Below, piece by piece: positions 1 to 10,947 of a DNA stretch of 64,000 nucleotides (position 1 is its first letter; every line of letters starts with the position of its first letter). Under the pieces are notes generated by a model. The model searched no databases and was not told the origin of the DNA. It saw nothing but the letters and a program-made list of their open reading frames with translations. The DNA is from Benincasa hispida. Lineage: Eukaryota; Streptophyta; Magnoliopsida; Cucurbitales; Cucurbitaceae. The position numbers and the translations under genes are program-made. Where the stretch lies: NCBI RefSeq assembly GCF_009727055.1, contig NC_052350.1, positions 967,965-1,031,964 of the forward strand, given 5' to 3'.

Positions 1-757
1 GAAGAGCTTCCCTCTCAGGCTTGCTCGTCCGGTAGAGGTGACCTTGGTACAGAGCTTCACGGTGGGGATTGAAAGGATTTGTCCTAAGACTCACCTCTCG
101 GCCTTATCTCTTAAATCTTCCCATATCTTTTTCGATCAGAACTCAGACCAGTCTTTCTCTCAATATATAAATACCAAAATATGCCCTTATCAAGTATCTT
201 TTCTCATAGAATTTCAGAGGCTATTTATAGGCTTAGCTTTAACTCTCTGACTTGTGGACCCCACTTTATTGTTGTGGCAATTTCGGAAATGGTGGAATGA
301 ATATTCCTTCTGTTACGCGATCAATCCCGTCAGAAATGCACAACGCTCAGCTGTACACGTGTCTGGATCCTCCACAATTGCGTTGGTCTTTTGTATCTTC
401 GATCGTTTGCCCACATGCGGTTGAAGTTGCGTTGATCGCAAAGCTCTTGATCGATTGTCGCATGCGCCGTCATTACGTTGATCGTCTATTCATTCCTGAA
501 TGATTGGCGCAATGCGACGTAGATGCGTTGTTCTTTTTCTCTTGAGCCATGAACGCATGGGGTGACTTGATTTCCTGTAAAACATACTTGAAATATTCTT
601 TTCTACCATCACAATGGTGTCAGTGGTTGTATTGACGACAATTTATAATTCTTGCATTTCTTAGCTAATTTCTTTATACTTAGCGCAACTTTCCTTTCTT
701 TTGGTCGCAATATCTAAATAAAGCAGTATAAATAACTTGTATTTCTACAAGTTATCA
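1..757 (-). repeat. 3' LTR of Athila-1 (partial, cut by window start)
   Basis: It is a near-identical direct repeat of 8955-9735, differing by scattered substitutions and a small indel around 370-415. It ends at TTATCA (757), which on the minus strand is the TGATAAC LTR start directly after the polypurine tract. A TATA-like TATAAATAG (minus) lies at about 222-230. The remaining part of the LTR, about 1.1 kb of its 5'-most plus-strand sequence, lies left of the window. Confidence 0.9.
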
Positions 758-796
758 CACCCCCAAATTTAGATATATGCTTGTCTTCAAGCATAT
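758..796 (-). other. Polypurine tract and adjoining hairpin of Athila-1
   Basis: On the minus strand TCTAAATTTGGGGGTG directly abuts the LTR start TGATAAC, as expected for the plus-strand DNA primer. Immediately 5' of it (775-796) is a perfect 9-bp stem, ATATGCTTG, with an AAGA loop. Equivalent hairpins precede the polypurine tracts of the two other Athila copies in this window. Confidence 0.85.
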
Positions 797-2490
797 CTTC
801 TACTAAGGCAATAATGCTCAATTCCTATCCTAAATTTTGCATTGATTGGTTACTCTGAATGCTCCACTTGGACACATTACTTAACATCGCAATTTTCTTT
901 CTATCCTTGAAAATTCATAACAAAACCCTACTTTATTCTTCTATACAATAAATTTCTGCTCAAAAATGCTTTTCTAGTTTTAAAAAGAATGTTTACCTCT
1001 TCTTGTCAAAACAACTTGATGCGTCTGAATGCGGTGGTCAAACCTTGCGTCATTTATTAAAGACTATTGATCATGGTTACATCCTTCGTTTTGGCTTGTT
1101 CCCACAAGTGTCATGCGAACATCCAACTACAGGTGTGCCAATCTCAATTTTAACTCATGAATTTCAGAGGAGTTGTCTCTTGTTTCTTTTATTTATTTTT
1201 CTTTCTCATTTTTTTTTCTCTTTTCATATTGCGTTGTTCTTGGAAACCCACCTTCGTTTTGGCTTGCTCCCACGGGTGTCATGCGAATATCCAACTACGA
1301 GCAGGCTTCTTTCATAACTTAACTCTTATCAGGTGGGAAATATTTTTGAGGTTTCCCTTTCGCTGACATTGGAGTTTATATGAATTTTTTTTTTTTAGAT
1401 AAGCGAATTTTTCTTAATGACCGCATACTCTTGATCTCATCTGCTCAAACCTTTCCCACCCCCAAATTTAGAGATGTGCAAGGTTCTCATTGCGTTGTTT
1501 GGACAAAATAGACAAACACTTAGACCAAAATGAAGGTTTGAGCAGAATTTTGAAGGATAAAAGGTAAAGTAATGCTAAGCTACGAATTAACTAACTGTTA
1601 GTCAGAAAATACAAAGTGTGGGAAATGTTACTAAGTGTATGCATATTGTACATCATGGCAGCGCAAGGAATAACGCAAAAAGAAAGATTAGGAATATCGC
1701 AAAGTTAACACAGGATGATAAAAGAGAGAAATGGGCATATGGATAGAATTGTTACTTAGTTGGAACTAAGTAGACAAGTAATTACAAATAACGCAATACA
1801 AAAATTGTTGCCTGTACAAAGAATCAAAGAATTTAGATGAGCCTGGAAAAATAATGAATTTGCAGTTATCTTTTGACTTTGATTCAGACAGGTGCACGAT
1901 TTAAAATTTACAATGCGCTTCCATTAACGCAAATACATTTTTGCTGAGGACAGGCAACAAAGCATGTAGTCCCGCAACACACCCCTTAACTCAACGCATT
2001 TCTGAAGGATGGGCGCACGGTATTTCTACCAGCGCAACACTACCTCAACATAGTGCATCTTCACTAAGGATGGGCAGAGAACGCATATGAGCGCAACACA
2101 CCCCTCAACGCAATGCATTTGGGTGTAATGGACGCAAAGTGTATCTGTTATCATGAAATGCACCCATCATCTCGTTGTATACCAATTTTTATTTTTCTTT
2201 TTAATTCATCAATAACGCAAGTTGAAAAGACTTTGCGGTGTTCAACTTTTCATCCAGTCATTCACAGAAATTTTAAGAACATCGCTACTAATGCCTACGA
2301 ATTAAAGGAATTAAACATGACATGGAAAGATACTAATGAATTAAATTGAAGGAAAATACAGAAAGCATGAAAGGCTAATTCTAATACGCAGTAAATCACG
2401 TAATTTTAGAAAGCAGTAAATAAAAGCTGTAAAGAAAGCAAGTAAACATAGATAGGGATACTGATTAGAGAAAGTTTTCAGAATTACCGC
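797..2490 (-). other. 3' noncoding part of Athila-1 (env-position region, no intact ORF)
   Basis: About 1.7 kb lies between the integrase end and the polypurine tract. Many Athila elements have an env-like ORF here, but I see none. It holds two copies of a 47-nt motif (1084-1130 and 1252-1298), a degenerate tandem array of about 60 bp per unit (about 1911-2150), and a long T-rich stretch around 1195-1225. Confidence 0.7.
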
Positions 2491-3730
2491 AATAGCATCC
2501 TCCCCCCGCAAGCGGTTAATCCTGCTTGCCCAAGTTAATGGTATCCATGCGTCGATCCACGTCGCCTCTGTAATAAGGCTTAATCCATTACAATTGACTT
2601 CAAACGCGTTGTTCCCGTCTTCCGTTGTCAGTTTCACTGCACCGTGGGAAAAGATAATCTTGATTTGGAATGGTCTAGACCAGCGAGACTTCGACTTCCC
2701 TGTGAACAATCGCAAACGTGCATTAAATAATAATACTTGTTGACCTTCGACGAATGTTCGGTCGTTTATGCGGTCGTCATGCCACTTCTTGGTTTTCTCC
2801 TTATAGATCTTGGCATTTTCATAGGCGTCCCTTCGCCATTCGACCAGTCGGTTCAGTTGCAGCTTCTGGACTTTCCCCGCACTTGCTAAATCAAACTTCA
2901 ACTTCTTGCATGCCCACATTGCCTTATGTTCCAACTCAAGTGGCAGATGACAAGCTTTTCCAAAGACTAGGGCATACTGGGACATGCCAATTGGTGTTTT
3001 ATAGGTTGTCCTGTATGCCCATAGTGTTTCGTCAAGCTTAGGCGACCAATCCTTCCTGGAGGTATTAACTACCTTCTCCAAGATAGTTTTGATCTCTCGG
3101 TTAGAAATCTCTGCCTGCCCATTAGTCATTGGGTGATAAGCAGTTGCAACCCTATGGCTGACGTTAAATTTAGTCAACAGGTTGGTGATTATGCGGTTGA
3201 TAAAGTGAGAGCTCTCATCGCTGATTAAGGCCCGTGGTGTCCCATATCAAGCAAAAATATTCTTCTTGAGAAACTTTGCCACTTTGGCCGCATCATTCTT
3301 GGCACATGTGATAGCCTCAACCCATTTTGAGACGTAATCAATCGCGACCAGGATGTAGTGATGACCTTCTGATGGTGAAAATGGACCCATGAAGTCGATT
3401 CCCCAAACATCAAATAATTCAACCTCTAAGATTGACGTCAAAGGCATTTCATTTCTTTTAGACATATTTCCCGTTATCTAGCATCTGCCGCAATGCACAA
3501 CATAGGCATGGGCATCCTTAAACAGTGTTGGTCAGAAATAGCCACACTGTAGGACCTTTGCGGCAAGCCCCCCAAAATGCCCTCCGTAAGGGGACTCATG
3601 GCAAAGCTCCAGAATGTGCTTGACTTTGTGCTAAAAAACGCACCGACGTAGAATATGATCAGGTCCAAGTTAGTATAGGAATGGGTCGTCCCATAAATAA
3701 AATTTGACGTCATGTCTCAGTTTCTTCTTC
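2490..3730 (-). pseudogene. Athila-1 integrase (broken)
   Basis: Integrase would insert the cDNA copy into host DNA. The frame at 3247-3465 carries the core start ([11 protein letters not shown], then YVSKWVEAI), and 2341-3177 carries the core end and C-terminal part (ATAYHPMTNGQAE, SNREIK, YRTTYKTPIGMSPY-like text). These match the DDE integrase of Athila elements. An in-frame TGA at about 3246 sits where an arginine is expected after NIFA, splitting the two blocks. The N-terminal HHCC zinc-finger part is scattered in shifted frames at about 3470-3730. The open frame runs on past the true end into noncoding sequence to 2341, so the last roughly 50 residues are probably not integrase. It is certainly a pseudogene. 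Confidence 0.85.
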
Positions 3731-3876
3731 TGCTAGTAAGTATAGTCCTAAGTATAGTCCTCCAATACTTGGCCGCAAACTATGAAGTTCATAATATCCA
3801 CATACCATGGAACACTAATGCCTACCGACATCAGCAGTTCATCAGGGAATCATTCTTCAATATTTTTTTCTTTCCC

Positions 3877-4480
3877 TTAAACCTCGCAATTTTCCAATCT
3901 TGACAGATGATCGGCGACTTGGTTCTCAGTGCCCTTCAGATCTTTGATTTCTAGGTCAAACTCTTGAAGGAGAAACACCCATCGTATCAGCCTCGATTTT
4001 GCATCCTTCTTTGTCATCAGATATTTAATTGCAGAGTGATCGGTATACACCACAACGTTTGTTCCGATCAAGTACTGTCAGAATTTCTCCAGTGCAAATA
4101 CCACTGCGAGCATTTCCTTCTCTGTGGTTGTATAATTCTCATGCGCATCATTCAACGTTTTACTCGCATAGTAGATAGGATGCAATACCTTATCCTTGTG
4201 TTGACTCAACATTGCGCCCACTGCATAACCACTAGCATTACATATCAACGCAAATGGTTGCGTCCAATCCGGCGCAATCAAAATGGGTGCGGTGATGAGC
4301 GCATCTTTCAATGTGTTGAACGCTTCAGTGCACGCATCATCAAAATTATATTCACGGTCAGCTTCAAGGAGCGCACTTAGGGGCCTTACGGTCCGAGAGA
4401 AGTTGCGAATAAATCTTCGATAGAACCCAGTGTATCCCAAGAAACTCCTAAGTGTTTTCACGTTCACTGGTGGGGGTAGC
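3877..4480 (-). pseudogene. Athila-1 RNase H (broken)
   Basis: RNase H removes the RNA strand during reverse transcription. Frame 4078-4467 holds the RT thumb and connection text (RSFLGYTGFYRRFI, PLSALLEADREY) and the RNase H start (FALICNASGYAVGAML, HPIYYASKTL). Frame 3877-4071 continues with [17 protein letters not shown] and [16 protein letters not shown] at about 4075 separates the blocks at a position where arginine is usual. The first acidic catalytic residue expected in CDASG reads as N (CNASG), a likely inactivating change. Confidence 0.85.
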
Positions 4481-5410
4481 TTGGAAATTGCGTCGATTTT
4501 TGTCTAATCAACTTCCAATCCTGCCTTCGAGATTTTATGACCCAGTACAATCCCTTCCTCAACCATAAAGTGGCATTTTTCCTAGTTCAGAACAAGATTC
4601 GTTGCCACACATCTCTTCAAAACTTTCTCAAGGTTATCTAAACAGAAGTCATAATTATTGCCGAAAACTGAAAAATCATCTATGAATACCTCGACTGACA
4701 TCTCCAAGTAATCTGAAAAGATCGCCATCATATAGCGTTGGAAAGTACCTGGTGCATTGCAGAGTCCAAACGGCATGCGACGAAATGCAAACGTACCAAA
4801 TGGGCACGTGAATGTTGTCTTATCTTGATCCTCCGGTGCAATTGCAATTTGGTTGTACCCTGAATAGCCGTCAAGAAAGCAGAAGAATTCATTCCCAGCA
4901 AGTTTGTCTAACATCTGATCAATGAACGGGAGTAGAAAGTGGTCCTTTTTAGTGGCCAAATTTAACTTGCGATAATTCATACAGATTCTCCACCCCATGG
5001 TTGTTCTTGTGGGAATTAATTCATTCTTGTCATTGATGACGACTGTCATCCCCCCTTTCTTCAGAACACACTGCACTGGGCTCACCCAGCTACTATCAGA
5101 TATCGAGTAGATGAGACATGTGTGCAGCCACTTCACTATTTCCTTCTTTACAACCTCCCTCATTGCAGGGTTGAAGCGACGTTTCCTTTCTATTGATCCC
5201 ATTTTTCCTTCTTCCAGACGAATCTTGTGCATGCAATACGGGGGACTGATTCCTCAAATGTCTACCAAGGTCCATCCTAAAGCCATTGCGTTGTTTCTCA
5301 GGATCTGGATGAGTGCATCTTCCTTCTCCTTACTCAGAAAAGCAGAAATGATAACCGGTAACGTGTTGTTACCCCCTAAGTAAACATACTTGAGGTGCAC
5401 AGGTAACGAC
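4480..5410 (-). pseudogene. Athila-1 reverse transcriptase (broken)
   Basis: The enzyme would copy element RNA to DNA in the cytoplasmic particle. Frame 4582-5232 (216 aa) shows the RT series in order: WVSPVQCVLKKGG, GWRICMNYRKLN, HFLLPFIDQML, CFLDGYSGYNQI, FAFRRMPFGLCNAP and the catalytic FIDDFSVFG. The frame ends at a TAG at about 4582, where a tryptophan is expected after TNLVLN. Upstream, a TGA at about 5257 replaces the arginine expected before GISP. Both stops are single transitions away from the expected codons. A further stop follows LEVD at about 4505. Confidence 0.9.
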
Positions 5411-5417
5411 TTCAACT

Positions 5418-6533
5418 CTAGCACGGTGGTTCTTCCAAGGATGGCTTAGTGCATTGTGAGGTTCGTTCAAATAACTCGAATGGTTCAAATTTTGATTCAA
5501 CGTGAATTGTGGCGCAATCATCCTCCCACATTGCACCGATTCTGAAATCTTCTTCCTTCAATTCTTCCAGGGGTTCGTGCCAAGGTTCTTCCCATAGTTC
5601 CTCAATATATTGGCAATTCTCCATATCACTTGGGTACTTCAACGCATTGAAAATGTTGAACTTCACTTCTTGATTTTCAACCCTGATGGTGAGTTCTCCT
5701 TTCTGCACATCGATCAGCGCTCGCCTTGTTGCGAGAAATGGGCGACCCAATATGATAGGAACTTCTCTGTCAGCTTCATAATCCAATATGATAAAGTCCA
5801 TCAGGAAGATAAACTTATCCACTTGCACGAGTACATCCTCTATTTTGCCCTCAAGATGCATTATCGATCTATCGGCCAACTGTAGTGTAATCGTGGTTGG
5901 TCTTGCGTTGTCGATATCCAACTTATTAAAGATCGATAAGGACATTAGATTTATGCTCGCCCCTAAATCACATAGTGTGTTCCCGACCTTCTTCCCTCCT
6001 ATTGAGCAGGGCAATGTAAAACTCCCAGGATCCTTCATTTTGGTGGGAATATTGTTTTGAAACAGTGCACTATATTCATATGTTAACGCAACTGTTTCAT
6101 TCTCCCCGATCTTTCTTTTGTTAGCATGTATATCCTTGAGAAATTTTACATAGCTCGGCATCTGTTCCAAAGCTTCTATTAAGGGAATATTGATGTGTAA
6201 TTGTCGGAGAATGTCCAGGAACCTCTTAAATTGCTTACTATCATCTTTCTTCTTCAGCGTGGACGGGAAAGGTGGAGGATCCCGCGTTACTTCTTGTTTA
6301 GTTGGCTGTTCATTGAGGTTCTGTTCTTGCTGTGTTTCATTAGCTGGAGGTTGCGTTAATTTAGAATTCACGTCCAGAGGAGCTTCATCTTTTTTAGGTA
6401 TACTTACTCCTGGACTGGTAATTTTTGCACTACCGATTGATTGGTCATCATCGTCGGTTAGATCCACTAATCCTGTTGTTGAATCTAGTACTGGTGGCAT
6501 AGGGGCTGTTGTTTTACCACTCCTCAATTTCAC
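5418..6533 (-). pseudogene. Athila-1 gag-pol linker and retropepsin-like protease, longest intact frame of the element
   Basis: This uninterrupted 371-aa frame begins MKLRSGKTT, the usual junction text in Athila gag-pol. Residues 1-110 are polar and low in complexity. The aspartic protease fold starts at about 170. Its active-site motif reads DLGASINLM, where the family consensus is D-[ST]-G-A, so leucine replaces the usual Ser/Thr; Athila proteases commonly carry DLGAS, so this is not by itself damage. The flap and C-terminal half follow (FIILDYEADREVPIILGRPFL, then ALIDVQKGELTIRV). The protein would normally be made as part of a gag-pol polyprotein, so the ATG is not a real start. Upstream stops mean it is probably not expressed. 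Confidence 0.85.
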
Positions 6534-6539
6534 TGCATG

Positions 6540-7860
6540 ACATTGCTCTTTACCTCATGGCCCCGATACTCCTGAACTGCTAGGCAGCATACCGTGCGCT
6601 TTATTTTTCAACTCAATCGCAAGCCGTTTAATCTGCTCTTCCAAACCTCTAAGGGAGGCAGCTTGCGATTGTCTAATTGCCTCGCTCTTTTCGATATAAT
6701 GCTTCAATGAAGTCTCTAGAAACGAGGTACTGTAAGAGGTATCATATAAGAACGGTTGATCGTAGGGTGATATACTTTGAGAGTTACCTCTACAGTCTGG
6801 ATTAATGAAGACCGGAGGGTTACCTTGATCCCCTTAATAACTATTCTGATAGAAACTATGGCTTCTCTGGTTGTGATTCCCGTCCTAACTTAAAGTTGGG
6901 TGATCCCACCAACCAGAGTTGTAGATGTTGCCAAATGATTCATTGTAGATAGAATATATGGGTTGTTGATTCCAAGGGCAAATTTTTACTGGATGTCCCT
7001 CTCCACATTGAACGCAATTCATTGCGGCCATTTGCGTCAACACATTAACTTGTGCTGAACCCTGAGAGAGATTTCTCTGTTGATTAGCCATCGTCTGAAA
7101 GAGCGAGGTCATCGTGGTCATCTGATCTACCAGTGTGCTCATTGTATCAGTTGACACATCGGCACTTTTTACTCTTTCTTGCTCTAGACCACTTTCCTCA
7201 AACCCGGCATCAATCCACTCATCAGAATGTTGCGAGATGCGATCTAATATGCTCTTGGCTTCCGTATATGATTTTTCCATTAATCCTCCTGCTGCAGAGA
7301 CATCGGCAACTGCTTGCGCATCAATCCACTCATCAGAATGTCACGAGATGCGATCTAATATGCTTTTGGCTTCCGTATATGATTTGTCCATTAATCCTCC
7401 TGCTGCAGAGGCATCAGAACTGCTTGCGTTGATTGGTCTAAGCCATTGTAAAAAGTCTCCATCAGAATGCTATCGGGAATCTCGATATGCGGACAACTTT
7501 TCACTAACTGTTTGAACCGCACCCAGGCGGTGCTCAAAGTTTCATAACTCCTTTGTTCAAAATTCAACACATCCCTCCGTCTCCTTGCGTTGACAGCTGG
7601 AGGGAAGAATCTGTTCATGAACCTATCAACCAATTGTTCCCATGCGTTAATCTCATCCGACTCTAACGACTGAGTCCACCTCTTTGATTCATCCTGCAGT
7701 GTATACGGGAAAAGATATAACCTAAGTCTGGGCCCGCTTAGAATATATGGATCACTCTAGAGCTCATAAGTCGTCAGACTGCTCTTCGCGATAAACAGTC
7801 AGTACAAAGAGATCTGTCCTGCAAAATATCACAAACATATTCAACACTAACCGTTACCAA
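6540..7860 (-). pseudogene. Athila-1 gag (broken, with internal duplication)
   Basis: Gag builds the virus-like particle. Frame 7391-7633 has the retrotransposon gag core (FMNRFFPPAVNARRRRDVLNFEQ, SLSTAW-like text, METFYNGLD). Frame 6885-7280 has the C-terminal half with a zinc knuckle-like CVQCGEGHPVKIC (about 6985-7025). A stop after LQQED at 7391 and a 1-bp length difference between two tandem 111-bp copies break the frame. The segment 6540-6884 continues in a gag-like frame toward the protease with two more stops. Confidence 0.8.
7207..7427 (-). repeat. Tandem 111-bp duplication inside Athila-1 gag
   Basis: The block beginning GCATCAATCCACTCATCAG at 7207 repeats at 7318. The copies are nearly identical (CACTCATCAGAATG, GCGATCTAATATGC, GGCTTCCGTATATGAT, TTAATCCTCCTGCTGCAGAG). 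The unit equals 37 codons, but the second copy is 1 bp shorter near its end, which shifts the frame. Confidence 0.9.
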
Positions 7861-7861
7861 T

Positions 7862-7879
7862 TCCCCAGAAATGGCGCCA
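7862..7879 (-). other. Primer-binding site of Athila-1 (tRNA-Asp type)
   Basis: On the minus strand TGGCGCCATTTCTGGGGA lies about 6 nt inside the 5' LTR end. It resembles the complement of the plant tRNA-Asp 3' end, the primer used by Athila elements, with a few mismatches in its middle. Confidence 0.8.
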
Positions 7880-7885
7880 TCAACT

Positions 7886-9735
7886 TGATAACATAAAATT
7901 TATCTTATGTCACACAACGCATGGATGATTATAACGCAAGTTTAACATAAAATGATGCGATACTACTTCTAGATGTATGCGCTATTAATGGAATGCTTGT
8001 AGTATGCTCTGCGTTGTCACAAGTTTCCTTGCGTTGAAACCAACTATAATTTCACCGCAAGTTTCTCGGAGTGAACCAAGGTCAAACACAAGGATTGCGT
8101 AGTTAATGCATTACGTTCGTGATATATGTGACCGGGGGTTTTTCAATTAATAAAAGATTGGTTTATATAGGTATTTAAACATTGCGGTAAAGTAAAATAT
8201 GCAGTAAATTAAAGTTGCGGTAACACAATAAAAGTGCATAAAAGTAAACCTAAGCTATTATGATACAAGATACAGGATGCTGATACATGATACTGAGATT
8301 GAGACTGACTGTGAAGATTATACAAAGGGTCGTGTTATGCGTTGGAAAGTCTTTATGTATGAAACAGAGATAGAAAGGGTAATTAATATAAACATCGCAA
8401 GTTCATTAATTACGTTAAAGATATAACTACGGTTCCGCTTTTCCTTGGCGTACACCTTTCAGTGATCGGTCGTCTTCCCACATCTTTGTGGTGAAACAGG
8501 GGTGAACGTAATGAACGCACGGTTGCTTCCATCTCTAGAAGTACTTCTCGCTTTAGTTAACGCATTCTTCTAACCTTCTCTCGACAGACAGAATGGCATC
8601 ATCACTTCTGCTCTCACAGGTGAAGATGTAGTCTAGCATGCTTCAGCTAAACATCTTTATTTCTTTAGTACAGATTAATTTACTTGTTTAATTCCTTCTA
8701 ATTACCAAGGGATTAAGAAAACATCATGGAGAAAGCAATTAATGGAGGAACAGAAATAGACAGAAAGATGGAGATGAAAATGATCATGACATTCAATATT
8801 AATATTTAGCGTCTGATACATGGTGTGAATGATAGAGATTAAGAAGATGAATACAATTGATGATAAGAGATAGAAACAAATACAGAAGAGTTCCAACGTC
8901 TTGACACAGATCTGGATGGTGGATTTGCTTGCCCGCGAATGGGGTGAATGGAAGGAAGAGCTTCCCTCTCAGGCTTGCTCGTCTGGTAGAGGTGACCTTG
9001 GTACAGAGCTTCACAACCGGGATTGAAAGGATTTGCCCTGAGACTCACCTCTCAGCCTTGTCTCTTAAATCTTCCCGAATCTTCTCTGATCAACACTCAG
9101 ACCAGTCTTTCTCTCAATATACAAATACCAAAATATGCCCGTATCAAGTATCTCTTCTCATAGAATTTCAGAGGCTATTTATAAGCTCAGTTTTGACTCT
9201 CTGACTTGTGACCCACTTTATTATTATAGAAATTCCGAAAATGGTGGAATGAATATCCTTCTGTTACGCGATCAATCCCGTCAGAAATGCACAACGGTCA
9301 GCTGTACACGTGTCTGGATCCTTCGCAATTGCGTTGCTCTTTTGCATCTTCGAACGTTTGCCTGCATGCGGGTGTTTGTTTTTTATTAACGCATGCGGTT
9401 GAAGTTGCGTTGATCGCAAAGCTCTTGATCGATTGTCGCATGCGCCGTCATTGCGTTGATTGTCTATTCATTCCTGAATGATTGGCGGAATGCAACGTAG
9501 ATGCATTGTTCTTTTTTCTCTGAGCCATGAACGCATGCGGTGACTTGATTTCCTATAAAACAGACTTGAAATATTCTTTTCTACCATCGCAATGGTGTCA
9601 ATGGGTATATTGACGACAATTTTTAATTCTTGCATTTCCTAGCTAATTTCTCTACACTTGATGCAACTTTCCTTTCTTTTGGCCGAAATATCTAAATAAA
9701 GCAGTATAAATAACTTGTATTTCTACAAGTTATCA
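7886..9735 (-). repeat. 5' LTR of Athila-1 (about 1.85 kb)
   Basis: On the minus strand the LTR starts TGATAACTTG (9735) and ends GTTATCA (7886), the usual TG...CA ends. A TATAAATA box on the minus strand lies at 9176-9184, about 555 bp inside the LTR, a plausible U3 promoter. Because the partner LTR is cut by the window, the exact target duplication cannot be read; the right flank is GCAGG. Confidence 0.88.
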
Positions 9736-10200
9736 GCAGGCGCGTGGGTCGCACGAGACAGCTTCGAATTAGGTCGGACGGAGCGGGCTGAGAAATCGGG
9801 CGGGTCGCAGAACGGGCCAAAGCACTGGTCGACAGCTGGCGCACACAGGTTACAAAGAATTGGATCGGATCTGGGAGTTTGTCTCGGGTCTGGGTGTAGC
9901 CTTCTCGGTCTGGGGTAAATAATCGGGTTTGTGAGCCGTTTTTCCTTTATTTTGAAGCTGTCCTCTTTCCCGAAACCGAGCAATTACAACCTAATTTCAA
10001 CTCTAATGACTTTAGAAAATTTACAGACCCTTTTTCACACATTAATGCTTACATGTGAGCAATTACAAATAAATACTACAAAAAACTTAATTTAATTGCC
10101 AAAACCTAAAAACCATTTTAGTTTCCAATCTCAATTTTATCTAATAAATTGATACCCACCACATGCAATTAAGTAAATTAAAGCATGCTCTGATACCACA
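9736..10200 (-). mobile_element. Leader (5' untranslated) fragment of Copia-2
   Basis: This 465-bp stretch lies between Athila-1 and the Copia-2 LTR. Next to the LTR is the primer-binding site, GCTCTGATACCA on the plus strand (10187-10198), the tRNA initiator-Met type read on the minus strand. The part at 9960-10080 resembles the Copia-3 leader at about 29160-29260 (CTCTAATGACT, AAATTTACAGAC). The outer 200 bp is GC-rich and without a coding pattern I recognise. The rest of Copia-2 should lie left of the window, displaced by Athila-1. Confidence 0.75.
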
Positions 10201-10560
10201 TGATGGAAAAATCGAAATGCGTAGCGGAAATAAGAATCGATTTTACTCTAATTGCCCAAATTAAACATGCAACCAAAGAATTAATTAGAGTTATTTTGAA
10301 ATAATACCTTTGAAGCTCCCGAAACTTGTCTATCTCCACTCGAACACGAATCGGACAACCACTAGAGCTGATCTACTATCCTCTAGACTCAGAACCGGGT
10401 TGTGGGACTCGATGGATGAAGAACCTGAGAGAGAGAAAAAAAGATGGAAATAGTATAGTGAAATTGGTTAGGTTTTGTTTTTTTTTTTTTTTTCAACCCA
10501 ATTTTAAAAACTAGTTTTGCAAAATTTCCAAAAGTCTTTAATCCAAAATCAACAAGCCTA

Positions 10561-10568
10561 TATTTATA
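10561..10568 (-). promoter_or_regulatory. TATA box of Copia-2 LTR
   Basis: TATAAATA on the minus strand, flanked by a TTTTC run upstream and TAGGC downstream. It is the best TATA candidate in this LTR and lies about 1.57 kb after its minus-strand start. Confidence 0.55.
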
Positions 10569-10727
10569 GAAAAGGGCATGCAAAATTGCATAAAAAAAAT
10601 TTCACAAAATCCCAATACTAGAATCCACTATCTAAGTGGCGTAATGTCTCCACTATAAGCCAACACCTAGCCCACTATTTTGTTAGTGGAATTATCCAAC
10701 AAAAGTTTGGATTTTTCCACTAACTTT

Positions 10728-10947
10728 AGTCAAAGGGCAAAATAATCATTTGATCAAAGTCAAACTTTGACCAAAAAGTCAACATTTTGACTTTTTATGA
10801 TTTTTTTCCGTGTTGACTAATTTTAACCTCCCGAGCATGAATTCGCATTCAATTACTCGAATTCAAATCACAATTGAATATAAGGTCGGTCAAAGTTTGA
10901 CTTTTCAAAGTCAAAAGTCAACTCTTTGACTTTTTACATCTTTGACC
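10728..10947 (-). promoter_or_regulatory. W-box cluster upstream of the Copia-2 TATA box
   Basis: I count 12 TTGAC[C/T] cores on the two strands in 220 bp, several of them in opposed pairs (for example AAAGTCAAACTTTGACC). W-boxes bind WRKY transcription factors and are common in defence-responsive promoters. The cluster lies about 160-380 bp upstream of the TATA box in the direction of Copia-2 transcription. WRKY control is inferred, not shown. Confidence 0.6.

Larger units (their letters stand above)
1..9735 (-). mobile_element. Athila-1: Ty3/Gypsy LTR retrotransposon (Athila lineage), nearly complete
   Basis: The element reads on the minus strand. Direct repeats form its LTRs: window base 1 corresponds to base 8955, and both copies end in the same ACAAGTTATCA sequence at 757 and 9735. 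From right to left come the 5' LTR, a primer-binding site resembling the tRNA-Asp 3' end, gag, protease, reverse transcriptase, RNase H, integrase, a long noncoding 3' part, a polypurine tract and the 3' LTR. The Athila assignment rests on the order of domains, the TGGCGCC primer site, the very long LTRs, and the RT and integrase wording ([22 protein letters not shown]). The 3' LTR is cut by the window edge. Pol carries several stops, so the copy is not autonomous. It sits in the leader of Copia-2. Confidence 0.9.

Noticed and set aside
1003..1366. Hydrophobic frames in the Athila-1 3' region as a possible env-like protein
   Set aside because: They come from a T-rich tract and the 47-nt motif on the strand opposite to the element.
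9715..9983. GC-rich open frames on both strands next to the Athila-1 LTR
   Set aside because: The sequence lies in a Copia leader and the frames start inside the LTR; no domain seen.
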